The notes beneath the pieces are model-generated. The model worked only from the letters and a program-made list of their open reading frames with translations, was not told the DNA's origin and ran no database searches. 8,281 nucleotides of DNA from CAZINM01 sp964540605 (GTDB lineage: Bacteria; Patescibacteriota; Dojkabacteria; SC72; JAHDCA01): assembly GCA_964540605.1 (NCBI GenBank), contig CAZINM010000047.1:1-8281 (forward strand), in the 5' to 3' direction. This document shows positions 1 through 6,391 of the stretch, in pieces. Numbering within the stretch: position 1 is the first letter of the stretch; every line of letters begins with the position of its first letter. The position numbers and the translations under genes are program-made.

Positions 1-359
1 TAGATGTTGTAGCAGACGAAATTTCAGAAAGATTAGAGCCGATCTTCAATGAGAACGGTTTGACATTGGATGAATTTGGTATCAGAGCAATTCAATTCTC
101 TGCCGAATACATCCAAGCGATCGAACAGAAACAAATAGAAGCTGAAAGAGTAAAAACTGAAGAATTCAAAGCTGAACAAGAGGAATTTAAGAAACAAGCA
201 TTAATAACTAAAGCAGAAGGTGAGTCAGCAGCTCAAAAATTACAGGAAACCACATTGACTAACAACTTGATCAAAAAAATGTATATTGAGAAATGGAACG
301 GTATACTACCAAATGTAGTAACCGATGGTTCAAGTCTTATTTTAGATCTAAATCAATAA
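1..359 (+). CDS. SPFH/prohibitin-family protein, C-terminal fragment
   Basis: The frame is open from the left edge (first full codon at 3) to a TAA stop at 357-359, so only about 118 C-terminal residues are present and the real start lies outside the window. A TTG at 60 could be read as a start but is internal, because coding sequence continues upstream of it. Visible features are the end of the SPFH (band 7) domain, with ERLEPIFNENGLTL and the FSAEYIQAIEQKQ segment typical of prohibitins. A Glu/Lys/Gln-rich coiled-coil helix follows (about positions 120-255), including an AEGES motif. The tail is an IEKWNGILPNVV segment resembling the WDGxLP ending of bacterial prohibitin-like proteins. Family members form membrane-associated oligomeric rings that organise membrane domains or protease complexes; the specific role here cannot be told. 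Enolase follows 2 nt after the stop, so co-transcription is likely. Confidence 0.85.
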   Translation, partial: DVVADEISERLEPIFNENGLTLDEFGIRAIQFSAEYIQAIEQKQIEAERVKTEEFKAEQEEFKKQALITKAEGESAAQKLQETTLTNNLIKKMYIEKWNGILPNVVTDGSSLILDLNQ

Positions 360-361
360 TA

Positions 362-1639
362 ATGAAGATCACACAACTTAAAGCGAGAGAGATCCTAGAT
401 TCAAGAGGCGTCCCAACTGTCGAGGTCAGCCTTGAGCTAGACAATAGATTTTTAGCTAAAGGAGCAGTTCCATCAGGTGCCTCCACAGGAGCGACAGAAG
501 TCGTTGAATTACGAGATGGCGATCCAAATAGATATTTTGGAAAAGGAGTTTTGAATGCAGTAAAAAATGTAAATAATATTATTGCTCCAGAATTACTGGG
601 AACAGATATAATTGATCAAAAAAAGTTAGACGAGTTTCTGATCGATCTTGACGGGACACCTTACAAAAGTAAGTTAGGTGCTAATGCAATTCTCCCGGTA
701 TCTATGGCTTTTGCTCGTGCTACAGCAATGTATGAACATATTGAGCTTTTTGAATATTTTGGCCAGCTTTATTGGGGATTAAATTATGACAAGAGCAAAG
801 TTGAACTCCCCCAACCCATGATATTAATCATGGAGGGTGGTAAGCATGGCAATTGGGCTACAGATATTCAGGAATATATGATCGTACCACTTAAAGAAAG
901 CTTTCCTAAATTCGAAGATGCTCTTAGAGCTGGTGCAGAGATCTTTAATTCAACTCACGATATACTAGTGAACAAAGGATATTCCGGAACAGTCGGGCTT
1001 GAAGGAGCTTTTGCACCACACGATCTACAATCTAACCAAGAAGCTTTTCAAATCATGATGCAAGGCATTGAAGTCGCGGGTTATAAACCGGGTAAAGAGA
1101 TTGTGTTCGCAACAGATGTTGCTGCATCAGAATTCTTTGACTTCACAACACAAAAATACAACTTAAGAAGAGAGGATTCTGAACTTGAAGCTAGATCATG
1201 GATAGAATTACAATCTGAATGGTTAGAGCAATTCCCAATTTGGAGTATGGAAGATCCACTTCATCAAGAAGATTGGGATAATTGGGTTTATTACACAGAA
1301 AAATTTGGAGACGATATACAGGTAGTTGGTGATGATCTACTAACTACCAATGTTGATAGAATCGAGAGAGCGATCGATAAAAAAGCTGTAAATGCGGTAC
1401 TAATAAAATTAAATCAGATCGGAACCGTATCTGAGACACTTGATGCGATAAGAGTATCAACGGAAGCAGGATATGAAACAGTAATTTCTCACAGGAGTGG
1501 AGAAACAAATGATGATATTATTGCCGATCTTGTTGTAGGAACAGCTTCAAAACAGTGTAAATTTGGAGGTCCTGATAGAGGTGAGAGATTAGCTAAATAT
1601 AACAGGCTTACTGAGATAGAGCAGATGTTGAAAATTTAA
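362..1639 (+). CDS. eno: enolase (phosphopyruvate hydratase), variant active-site loops
   Basis: Enolase interconverts 2-phosphoglycerate and phosphoenolpyruvate in cytoplasmic glycolysis/gluconeogenesis. The protein is 425 residues, close to the usual length of about 430. The ATG at 362 is chosen because MKITQLKAREILDSRG is the canonical enolase N-terminus; reading from 293 would add 23 residues inside the preceding gene. The N-terminal lid loop PSGASTG is at 37-43. In the TIM barrel the expected residues are present: H162 and E171 (KHGNWATDIQEYM), E214, D252 (DVAASEF), E297 (MEDPL), D324 (GDD), K349 (IKLNQIG), H377-R378-S379 and K400. Odd points are that the usual NGGxHA reads MEGGKHGNW, GDEGGFAP reads GLEGAFAP, and the K400 region reads CKFGGPDRGER instead of the usual IKTG with SRSER. 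It therefore looks functional but belongs to a divergent clade. It overlaps nothing, starts 2 nt after the SPFH gene and has no obvious Shine-Dalgarno. Confidence 0.96.
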   Translation: MKITQLKAREILDSRGVPTVEVSLELDNRFLAKGAVPSGASTGATEVVELRDGDPNRYFGKGVLNAVKNVNNIIAPELLGTDIIDQKKLDEFLIDLDGTPYKSKLGANAILPVSMAFARATAMYEHIELFEYFGQLYWGLNYDKSKVELPQPMILIMEGGKHGNWATDIQEYMIVPLKESFPKFEDALRAGAEIFNSTHDILVNKGYSGTVGLEGAFAPHDLQSNQEAFQIMMQGIEVAGYKPGKEIVFATDVAASEFFDFTTQKYNLRREDSELEARSWIELQSEWLEQFPIWSMEDPLHQEDWDNWVYYTEKFGDDIQVVGDDLLTTNVDRIERAIDKKAVNAVLIKLNQIGTVSETLDAIRVSTEAGYETVISHRSGETNDDIIADLVVGTASKQCKFGGPDRGERLAKYNRLTEIEQMLKI

Positions 1640-1685
1640 TAATTTCTTAAGTCAAACTTCTATTAACTTTCTCTGTCATCGGACG

Positions 1686-3344
1686 CTATTTTACCATAGC
1701 ATCAATAAATCCCATAAATAATGGGTGTGGATATAAGAAATGAGATTTCAATTCTGGATGATACTGAGTTCCAACAAAGAAAGGATGAATCTCTTTAGGC
1801 AACTCAATTGCCTCTACTAAATTTCCATCAGGACTTGTTCCCGATATTATCAAGCCACACTTTTCTAATTGCTCTCGATATAAGTTGTTAAACTCATATC
1901 TATGCCTATGCCTTTCATCAACAATAGGTAACTTTTCATAAATTGGATTGGAGTATTTTTTATAACATTTTTCCAGTGTCGTTCCTCTTTTTATATTGCA
2001 AGGCCAAGCTCCGAGTCTTATTGTTCCACCATATTTCTGGTTTTCTAATAATTTCTTTTGATCTGGCATTAGATGAATAACCTGGTATTTTGTTTTTGGG
2101 TCGACCTCCTCAGAATTTGCTTTATTCATTCCACATATGTTTCTAGCAAACTCAATTACTGCCATCTGCATTCCATAGCATAAACCGAGATATGGGATCT
2201 TATTTTCTCGTGCTATTTTGATCGCAACTAATTTACCTTCTGCACCTCTACTTCCCCAACCTTGTGGAACTATTATACCATCAACTTTTTTCAACTCTTC
2301 TTGTTTATCCTTATCATTTTCTAGATCATCAGCAATGAACCATTCGACTACAGGTTCTACTTTTAACTCCCAAGCTGCATGATTAACAGCTTCAATCACT
2401 GAAACATATGAATCTTTTAGATCAAAATCGCCACTCTTATAATATTTTCCGACAATTGCGATCTTAACTTTTTTCTTTGGCTTACTTATTGATCTATACT
2501 TTTTAACCCAATTATTATAGTTCGCCTCATTTCTAACTTTTTTTACACCTAAATGTTTTAGGATCTTTTCTGCAAGATGATCTTTGTCGAAATTTAGGGG
2601 TATCTCATAAATATTATTTGTATCAGGAGCAGATATCACATGTTCTGACTTTACAACACAATAGTAACTTAATTTCTCCCTCCTTATATCATCAATCGGT
2701 TGATTTGCTCGAGCCAGCAAGAAATCTGGATGTACTCCACATTGATTCAACAAACGAACAGAAGTTTGCACAGGTTTGCTTTTCATCTCACCAAGTGTGC
2801 CTGGAACGGGTAAGTAAGAGAGATGTATATGAACAATATCTTTAGGATTTTTGATCTTCATTATTCTATTTGCCTCAAGAAATAATGCCTGCTCATACTC
2901 ACCTACAGTTCCTCCAATTTCGATTATCACAATATCGGCTTTGTCCCTTTTACCAACATTTTCTACCCAATCAATAATCGCTTCTGGCACATGTCGACCA
3001 ATTGTTACAAATCTTCCTTGATAACCTAAAGCTCTCTCTTTGTCTAAAACTCTTTGAAAGACAGCTCCACTAGTCATTGAATTCTCTCTTGTAAATAATA
3101 AACCGGTAAATCTTTCATAAGTACCGATATCCATGTCGGTCTCAAAACCATCTTCTAAAACAAAAGTCTCCCCATGTTCGAGAGGATTCATCGTACCCGC
3201 ATCGATATTCAAATATGGATCAGCTTTGATCATTGTGACTTTTAATCCATAAGATTTGAGCAAAAATGCTATAGAGGCTGATGCAACACCCTTTCCAATT
3301 CCTGAAATAACACCACCAGAAACAAATATATATTTGCGTTTCAT
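1686..3344 (-). CDS. pyrG: CTP synthase (glutamine-hydrolysing)
   Basis: This enzyme converts UTP to CTP using ATP and glutamine-derived ammonia, the last step of de novo pyrimidine nucleotide synthesis. The 552 residues fit the family length of about 540. The N-terminal synthase domain begins with KYIFVSGGVISGIGKG (P-loop, about 4-19). It continues with DPYLNIDAGTMNPLEHGE (42-59), GGTVGEYE (144-151), and KSKPVQ (188-193), which matches the nucleotide-binding KTKPTQ element. The class-I glutamine amidotransferase domain (about 293-552) has nucleophile C389 in GLCYGMQ, H529 and E531 in YHPE, and ERHRHRYEFN. The oxyanion loop, normally PGGFGxRG, reads PQGWGSRG (360-367). The usual VIPH(I/V)T segment is replaced by TIGRHVP. 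The wording DAGTMNPxEHGE rather than DPGTMSPxQHGE resembles what I recall from candidate-phyla bacteria (not checked). It starts with ATG and has no Shine-Dalgarno. It converges on eno with a 46-nt gap lacking a strong terminator. Confidence 0.96.
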   Translation of the reverse strand: MKRKYIFVSGGVISGIGKGVASASIAFLLKSYGLKVTMIKADPYLNIDAGTMNPLEHGETFVLEDGFETDMDIGTYERFTGLLFTRENSMTSGAVFQRVLDKERALGYQGRFVTIGRHVPEAIIDWVENVGKRDKADIVIIEIGGTVGEYEQALFLEANRIMKIKNPKDIVHIHLSYLPVPGTLGEMKSKPVQTSVRLLNQCGVHPDFLLARANQPIDDIRREKLSYYCVVKSEHVISAPDTNNIYEIPLNFDKDHLAEKILKHLGVKKVRNEANYNNWVKKYRSISKPKKKVKIAIVGKYYKSGDFDLKDSYVSVIEAVNHAAWELKVEPVVEWFIADDLENDKDKQEELKKVDGIIVPQGWGSRGAEGKLVAIKIARENKIPYLGLCYGMQMAVIEFARNICGMNKANSEEVDPKTKYQVIHLMPDQKKLLENQKYGGTIRLGAWPCNIKRGTTLEKCYKKYSNPIYEKLPIVDERHRHRYEFNNLYREQLEKCGLIISGTSPDGNLVEAIELPKEIHPFFVGTQYHPELKSHFLYPHPLFMGFIDAMVK

Positions 3345-3574
3345 AAAAAATGTGTGAGATATAATTGGAGTTCATTTTAAGCCTATCTGTAGGCATCAGT
3401 AAAGGAGGTTTAAGATAGCTGATTATATAGGTCTTTCTACCTTCATAAGTTTAAATAGAGTTTAAAGCGTGCAACACTTATGCTTAAATAACAGCGTTAC
3501 TATCAATTCATTGACAAAAAAATATAGATAGAAGATTATTGTTGTGAACCTACAAATTCACTTTAATATTGAAT
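3345..3574. promoter_or_regulatory. intergenic leader/promoter region upstream of pyrG
   Basis: This 230-nt gap lies between the tsaD stop and the pyrG start and holds no convincing gene. On the - strand a perfect TATAAT (3427 down to 3422) would start transcription near 3415 and give a leader of about 70 nt before pyrG; its -35 is poor. Just upstream of that -10, the 8-mer AGTTTAAA occurs twice (3448-3455 and 3459-3466), 11 bp apart. The leader contains a small perfect hairpin, GCCTA/TAGGC (3381-3394), and a competing pairing of CTATCT (3383-3388) with AGATAG (3413-3418). An AAAGGAGGTTT stretch (3401-3411, + strand) resembles a Shine-Dalgarno but no start codon follows it. The -10 motif is seen; regulation is inference. 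Confidence 0.4.
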
Positions 3575-4654
3575 TTACAAGGAGAGTCTAGGTTCTCTTT
3601 CCATTTTTGTTATATCTTCGACATCAACTATATATTCACCTTCTTGAAAAGATCTCATTCCAGCAATAGCTATCATTGAAGCATTGTCACCTCGATATTT
3701 TTTTTCAGGATAAAGATAGTTTAATCTATATCTCTTAGCTAATATTCCCAACTTCCTCAATAATGCCTGATTATTGAATACACCACCCCCAACAAGTATG
3801 CTTTTTACATCAGTATGATCTTGGATCGCTTTTTCTACTTTAACAACTATTGAGGCAACAAGAACATTTACGAATTCATTGCAAAAATCGAAAACCCATT
3901 CAGAATCTTTTCGACCTTCTTCTCGTAACGAGTTAACTTTATATAAACAAGCGGTTTTTAATCCAGAGTAACTGAAATTAAGATCACCAGATCTTTCCAT
4001 TGGGATTGGTAATCCAAATTTCTCTTTGCCTTCAGCTTTCTTTGCAAATTCAGATATCACAGGTCCACCTGGATAGCCGAAATTGAGCATCCTACCAACT
4101 TTATCAAAACATTCTCCTGCGGCATCATCTAGTGTGTAACCCAATTTCTGATATTCACCAAGTTTTTTCGCATAGATGATCTCAGTATGTTTGCCTGAAG
4201 CTAAAACTCCTAATGCTGGAAATGTATCTTTTATTCTCTTCTCCCATCCCCCTTTACCTTCTGAATTAAGTAACAAAGAAGACAATAAATGACCTTCCAT
4301 ATGATTTACAGGGATCAAAGGCTTCTTTTCTTTTATACAAAGCTCTTTTGCAAAATTTAAACCAACTTCAAGATCAATAGCTAGACCAGGACCATAAGTA
4401 ACTGCAATTGCATCAATATCTTTTATATCAAGTTTAGCTCTCTTTAAAGATTCTTTGTATGTATTCTCAATATTCTCTTCATGTGCTCGTCTTGCAACAT
4501 TTGGAACTACTCCTCCCCACTTTTTATGAAGCTCGACTTGAGATGAAACAATATTAGATAATACTTTCCTACCCTGTAAAACTGCTGCTGAAGTTTCATC
4601 ACAGCTTGTGTCAAAGGCTAGAATTGTAGATTGTGTTTCTTTATTGCGTGACAT
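3575..4654 (-). CDS. tsaD: tRNA N6-adenosine threonylcarbamoyltransferase TsaD
   Basis: TsaD (Kae1/Qri7/YgjD family) transfers the threonylcarbamoyl group from TC-AMP to A37 of ANN-decoding tRNAs, forming t6A. In bacteria it works with TsaB and TsaE. The length of 359 residues is normal for the family. Motifs in the ASKHA fold are ILAFDTSCDETSAAVL (11-26), metal ligands H118 and H122 in NHMEGH, TLDDAAGECFDKVGRML (174-190), YPGGP (194-198), FSYSGLKTA (227-235), and VGGGVFNNQALL (288-299). D323 in RGDNASMIAIAG is the third metal ligand. Deviations are SGKHT for SGGHT (153-157) and RGDN for the common CTDN (321-324). The GPGLAIDLEVG segment (88-98) resembles the GPGLAIALEVG version I associate with candidate-phyla TsaD proteins. 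It lies 61 nt downstream of tsaC-tsaE on the same strand, so an operon is likely. No Shine-Dalgarno precedes the ATG. Confidence 0.96.
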   Translation of the reverse strand: MSRNKETQSTILAFDTSCDETSAAVLQGRKVLSNIVSSQVELHKKWGGVVPNVARRAHEENIENTYKESLKRAKLDIKDIDAIAVTYGPGLAIDLEVGLNFAKELCIKEKKPLIPVNHMEGHLLSSLLLNSEGKGGWEKRIKDTFPALGVLASGKHTEIIYAKKLGEYQKLGYTLDDAAGECFDKVGRMLNFGYPGGPVISEFAKKAEGKEKFGLPIPMERSGDLNFSYSGLKTACLYKVNSLREEGRKDSEWVFDFCNEFVNVLVASIVVKVEKAIQDHTDVKSILVGGGVFNNQALLRKLGILAKRYRLNYLYPEKKYRGDNASMIAIAGMRSFQEGEYIVDVEDITKMEREPRLSL

Positions 4655-4715
4655 TTTTTTATTTGCTTAGGTATTTATGACAATTGTTAATAGTTCATTT
4701 TGGCTAAAATATTTA

Positions 4716-5822
4716 CTATTCCTCAACATAAACTAATATCTCTCGGTCATCTATCGACAGATAGTTAAAATCTACTTTAACAATGTAAGCTCCGAATTGA
4801 GTAGCGTAATTCACCAACTCTGGATAGAACTTATCTGCCCATTCAACAGCAATCACATTACCTTTAGCAAAATGTCTATCCAAACCCACCCTATCTAGTT
4901 CATCTTGCCCATTGATCCGCCAAGTATCTGCATGGATGAATTTACCTTTTCTGTGGCCAAGTTCATAATCATATTCATCAATAATAGTAAAAGTTGGCGA
5001 TGAAATTGTATCTTTTATCTTAAGATATCTACCAATACCCTTTGCAAATTGTGTCTTTCCCGCACCGAGTTCACCTCTTAAGGCAAAAAGTATTGGTCTG
5101 CTATCAATAACATCAATATGTTTAAGCATTACCAGAGATCCAAAATCTATTGTTTCATCTGCATTTTTAGTATTAGCTTTTAGAATTACCTTATCATCTG
5201 AAATATCTGCATTGAACTGTGCTGTTCCCTGTCTCATAACATTCAAATTATTCATTGTTGTATCAACAACTGTTGATGGTTCATTATTTTCCAACTCACC
5301 CTGATCGAGTAGTAGATCTATTAAATGTTCATGTTTTTTGGGAAGATCCTTAAGAAAAGCCTCAATACTGTAAGGTCTCGGCTTGTAAGACATATTTGCA
5401 CTTGTAGCGGTCATGGGTTTCCCGAATTTCTGTAAGATCTTCAGTATTAGATCATGTTTAGGTATTCTGATCCCTAAAGTCCCAAATTCGGACTCTACTC
5501 CATTAGCAACCTTATGAAGCCCTTTCGATACAACAGTCAATGGACCTGGTAGATAATTATCATATAAATTTTGGGCGATCTCGTTGATCTCAACATACTG
5601 AGATGCTATCTCTTTATTAGCTACTGCAACAGATAAAGGTTTTCCCTCTCTTCTAGATTTATATTCATACAGTCTATTAACAGCATCTTGATTTGTTGCA
5701 TCAACGCCAATTCCGTAACATGTCTCAGTTGGATATACCACAATACCACCGTTATTTAATACGGCTACAGCCTTCTTGATAATATCTTCTTCATGTATTT
5801 GTTTGATTCTTAAGATCTCCAC
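4716..5822 (-). CDS. fused TsaC (Sua5/YrdC) - TsaE t6A biosynthesis protein
   Basis: One 368-residue protein carries two enzymes of the t6A pathway. Residues ~8-203 form a YrdC/TsaC domain that makes threonylcarbamoyl-AMP from threonine, bicarbonate and ATP. Motifs are YPTETCYGIGVDA (30-42), KSRREGKPLSV (55-65), LPGPLTVV (91-98), TLGIRIP (115-121), TSANMS (140-145), PSTVVD (182-187) and MRQGT (196-200). After a short linker, residues ~227-368 form a TsaE ATPase: Walker A GELGAGKT (250-257), SSPTFTIIDEY (274-284), HADTWR (297-302) and VEWAD (326-330). TsaE drives the TsaB-TsaD catalytic cycle. Standalone TsaC and TsaE, or Sua5 with its own C-terminal domain, are the usual arrangements. The start is GTG at 5822; no ATG is available in frame before an upstream TAA. 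The first gene of the tsaCE-tsaD unit. TsaB is not in the window. Confidence 0.94.
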   Translation of the reverse strand: MEILRIKQIHEEDIIKKAVAVLNNGGIVVYPTETCYGIGVDATNQDAVNRLYEYKSRREGKPLSVAVANKEIASQYVEINEIAQNLYDNYLPGPLTVVSKGLHKVANGVESEFGTLGIRIPKHDLILKILQKFGKPMTATSANMSYKPRPYSIEAFLKDLPKKHEHLIDLLLDQGELENNEPSTVVDTTMNNLNVMRQGTAQFNADISDDKVILKANTKNADETIDFGSLVMLKHIDVIDSRPILFALRGELGAGKTQFAKGIGRYLKIKDTISSPTFTIIDEYDYELGHRKGKFIHADTWRINGQDELDRVGLDRHFAKGNVIAVEWADKFYPELVNYATQFGAYIVKVDFNYLSIDDREILVYVEE

Positions 5823-5854
5823 AAATATGCTACCGAACTTAACGAAGCAATTAT

Positions 5855-5860
5855 ATTATA
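5855..5860 (-). promoter_or_regulatory. putative -10 box for tsaCE-tsaD
   Basis: A perfect TATAAT on the - strand would start transcription near 5848, about 25 nt before the GTG start of the tsaC-tsaE fusion. The hexamer 17 nt upstream (TAACTC) is a poor -35, so the assignment rests on the -10 match and its position. The region is AT-rich, so a chance match is possible. Confidence 0.4.
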
Positions 5861-5917
5861 AAAATAGGCATTTATGCGAGTTATTTATTAATTCTCAAAT
5901 CTATCTACTAAAAAATA

Positions 5918-5945
5918 TTGCTTTCTATTTCTTCTCATGTATAAT
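5918..5945 (+). promoter_or_regulatory. putative trxA promoter
   Basis: TTGCTT (5918-5923), a 16-nt spacer and a perfect TATAAT (5940-5945) would start transcription near 5952, giving a leader of about 49 nt before trxA. A second -10-like TATAAA at 5989-5994 would place the start almost exactly on the trxA ATG, producing a leaderless mRNA. No Shine-Dalgarno is visible before the ATG at 6001. Which site is used cannot be decided from sequence. Confidence 0.4.
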
Positions 5946-6000
5946 AAGATATCTGAGCGTGTATTCAGATATTAATTAAAATATTTAGTATAAAATTGAA

Positions 6001-6318
6001 ATGTCAGTAGCAGTTGAGGATAGAAATTTTGAGGAACAAGTTCTGAAATCTGAGGGTTTGACACTTGTAGATTTTTGGGCACCTTGGTGTGGTCCATGTG
6101 TTATGTTGGGTCCTATTATCGAAGAGATTGGTGAAGAGATGGGAGATAAATTAAAAGTTATGAAACTTAATGTTGATGAAAATCAACAGACAGCAATGAT
6201 GTATCAGGTAATGAGTATCCCAACAGTAATGTTATTCAAAAATGGTGAACCGGTTGAGGTTTTTATCGGTGTCCAACCTAAACAAGCTTATGTTGATGCA
6301 ATAAATAAGAATTTGTAG
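6001..6318 (+). CDS. trxA: thioredoxin
   Basis: This is a 105-residue single-domain thioredoxin, the usual length. It is a cytoplasmic disulfide reductase that is reduced by thioredoxin reductase and passes electrons to ribonucleotide reductase, peroxiredoxins and other targets. The active site FWAPWCGPC has redox cysteines C30 and C33. The buried aspartate (D24), the lysine of KLNVDEN (K55), and the cis-proline loop SIPT (P74) are all in standard positions, and FKNGEPVEVFIGVQPK gives the typical C-terminal strand and helix. No signal peptide or membrane segment is present. The ATG at 6001 starts at the expected point of the fold; no Shine-Dalgarno is seen. It is transcribed alone, diverging from tsaC-tsaE and ending at a strong hairpin terminator shared with the convergent phosphoesterase gene. 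Confidence 0.96.
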   Translation: MSVAVEDRNFEEQVLKSEGLTLVDFWAPWCGPCVMLGPIIEEIGEEMGDKLKVMKLNVDENQQTAMMYQVMSIPTVMLFKNGEPVEVFIGVQPKQAYVDAINKNL

Positions 6319-6340
6319 GTTCTTTAATAGTGAAGTAATT

Positions 6341-6369
6341 AAAAGGCTCTTTAATTAGAGCCTTTTTTT
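6341..6369 (+). terminator. intrinsic terminator after trxA, probably bidirectional
   Basis: A perfect 10-bp stem, AAAAGGCTCT (6341-6350) with AGAGCCTTTT (6357-6366), closes a 6-nt TTAATT loop and runs into seven Ts (6363-6369). It lies 23 nt after the trxA stop. Read on the other strand the same stem is followed by TTTTAATT, so it can also end transcription of the phosphoesterase gene (stop at 6392), though with a weaker U-tract. Confidence 0.9.
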
Positions 6370-6391
6370 ACAAAAAATCTTAATACACATC

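Noticed and set aside
60..62. TTG as the start of the first gene
   Set aside because: The frame is open to the left edge and the upstream codons encode plausible SPFH-domain sequence, so the gene is cut by the window.
293..361. 23-residue N-terminal extension of enolase from an upstream ATG
   Set aside because: It lies inside the 3' end of the SPFH gene in another frame, and the canonical enolase N-terminus begins at the ATG at 362.
1640..1685. Terminator between convergent eno and pyrG
   Set aside because: Only a weak A/T hairpin near the eno stop is visible, with no GC stem or T-run; I could not support a terminator call.
2618..2845. 75-codon open frame on the + strand
   Set aside because: It is wholly antisense to the conserved synthase domain of pyrG and its translation resembles no family I know.
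3554..3576. Inverted repeat AAATTCA/TGAATTT at the tsaD stop as a terminator
   Set aside because: The stem is almost all A/T with a 9-nt loop and no U-tract follows, so it is unlikely to terminate transcription.
4697..4710. Small hairpin ATTTT-GGCT-AAAAT between tsaCE and tsaD
   Set aside because: A five-pair A/T stem without a U-tract is expected by chance in such AT-rich sequence; the two genes are still best read as one unit.
5776..5979. 67-codon + strand open frame across the tsaCE start
   Set aside because: It begins antisense in tsaCE, runs through an AT-rich promoter region and has no ribosome site or recognisable domain.
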